A DNA stretch of 6,166 bases from an uncultured Bacillota bacterium (GTDB lineage Bacteria > Bacillota_I > Bacilli_A > RFN20 > CAG-826). Under the pieces are notes generated by a model, which saw nothing but the letters and a program-made list of their open reading frames with translations, was not told where the DNA came from and did no database searches. Positions 5,572 through 6,166 of the stretch are shown piece by piece. Each line of letters opens with the position of its first letter. Position 1 is the stretch's first letter. Where the stretch lies: NCBI GenBank assembly GCA_946612055.1, contig CAMOEH010000085.1, positions 1-6,166 of the forward strand, given 5' to 3'. A program made the position numbers and the translations under genes.

Positions 5572-6166
5572 ATGATTAAATTGGTATTGATCCGTCATGG
5601 CCAATCCGAGTGGAATTTGAAAAACCTTTTCACCGGATGGACCGATGTCGAGCTTTCTGAGCAAGGCGAAAAAGAAGCTCATGAAGCCGGGAAATTGCTC
5701 AAGGAAAAGGGATATACGTTCGACGTTGCTTTCTCTTCCGTTTTAAAAAGAGCAAATCACACGATGGATTTCGCATTAGGGGAGATGGGGCTAAATTCCA
5801 TCCCGAAGCATTATTCTTGGCGTTTAAATGAGCGTCATTATGGTGCTCTTCAAGGTCTCAACAAAGCCGAATCCGCTGAGAAGTGGGGTGCAGAACAAGT
5901 CCACATTTGGCGTCGTTCCGCTGACGTACCTCCTCTTGCTTTGACCAAAGAGGATGAAAGATGGCCAGGGAATCAAGCCAAATACCAAGAATATATTAAA
6001 GAAGGCAAGATGACTCTCGAAGATTGCCCTCTCACCGAATGCTTGATCGACACCGCTCACCGCGTCAAACCTTATTGGGATGAAGAAATCGCCCCGATGA
6101 TCAAGGCCGGGAAAAAGGTTTTGATTGCCGCACATGGCAATTCGTTACGTGCCATCGTTATGATGC
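5572..6166 (+). CDS. gpmA: 2,3-bisphosphoglycerate-dependent phosphoglycerate mutase (3' end beyond window)
   Basis: The first 198 residues of a protein that should reach about 230-250 residues; no stop occurs before the window edge. It interconverts 3- and 2-phosphoglycerate in glycolysis and gluconeogenesis through a phosphohistidine. The phospho-acceptor is H9 in [10 protein letters not shown], followed by [13 protein letters not shown]. The general acid is E87 in [15 protein letters not shown], and the second catalytic histidine is H188 in [30 protein letters not shown] at about 161-177 and [12 protein letters not shown] are also typical. The segment between WRRSADVPP and PLTE contains [20 protein letters not shown], a little unlike the usual DERxPxxDxRY but with family-like length. 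It has its own promoter and leader, so it is likely a separate housekeeping transcript from the polysaccharide operon. Confidence 0.95.
   Translation, partial: MIKLVLIRHGQSEWNLKNLFTGWTDVELSEQGEKEAHEAGKLLKEKGYTFDVAFSSVLKRANHTMDFALGEMGLNSIPKHYSWRLNERHYGALQGLNKAESAEKWGAEQVHIWRRSADVPPLALTKEDERWPGNQAKYQEYIKEGKMTLEDCPLTECLIDTAHRVKPYWDEEIAPMIKAGKKVLIAAHGNSLRAIVMM

Noticed and set aside
5562..5579. A six-codon open frame (MDKND, then TAA) overlapping the gpmA start, like a leader peptide.
   Set aside because: Its ATG is one base from the AGGA ribosome site, too close for initiation, and the sequence has no attenuator-like codon run or downstream terminator.

Overview
The window is a tightly packed, all plus-strand stretch from a low-to-mid GC bacterium (about 45% GC by eye on a few lines). 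Genes overlap or nearly touch, each has a clear Shine-Dalgarno sequence, TGA is used only as a stop and TGG encodes Trp. The code is therefore the standard bacterial one, not the Mycoplasma code. The CapE/F/G-type sequences, the AAGGAGGT ribosome site and the TGnTATAAT promoter fit a Firmicutes/Bacilli-like organism, possibly an uncultured Erysipelotrichia or RF39-like lineage. There is no rRNA or marker gene here to settle that.

Region 1 (1-2436) is the downstream part of a surface-polysaccharide locus. It holds the C-terminus of a CapE/FnlA UDP-GlcNAc 4,6-dehydratase/5-epimerase, then a complete CapF/FnlB reductase with SDR and cupin domains, then a complete CapG/FnlC 2-epimerase. In known systems these three enzymes convert UDP-GlcNAc to UDP-N-acetyl-L-fucosamine. 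Region 2 (2433-3596) is a protein I do not recognise by name. It has a soluble N-terminal half that faintly resembles an ABC-transporter ATPase without its catalytic motifs, a highly charged linker, and four predicted membrane helices. Region 3 (3607-4797) is a UDP-glucose 6-dehydrogenase, giving UDP-glucuronate. The first four genes overlap by 4 bases at each junction (GTGA or ATGA), and ugd starts 10 bases after the unknown gene. All five therefore look like one translationally coupled operon, supplying L-FucNAc and GlcA precursors for a capsule or exopolysaccharide.

Region 4 (4810-5496) is a methylthioadenosine/S-adenosylhomocysteine nucleosidase (MtnN/Pfs) with a very strong ribosome binding site, 12 bases after ugd. 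It is a housekeeping gene that appears to ride on the same transcript. Region 5 (5497-6166) has a short intergenic region with an extended -10 promoter overlapped by two small inverted repeats, followed by a 2,3-bisphosphoglycerate-dependent phosphoglycerate mutase that runs off the right edge. No mobile element, tRNA, rRNA, CRISPR array or gene-free stretch longer than 300 bases is present. The item most worth a second look is the unnamed membrane protein between capG and ugd.
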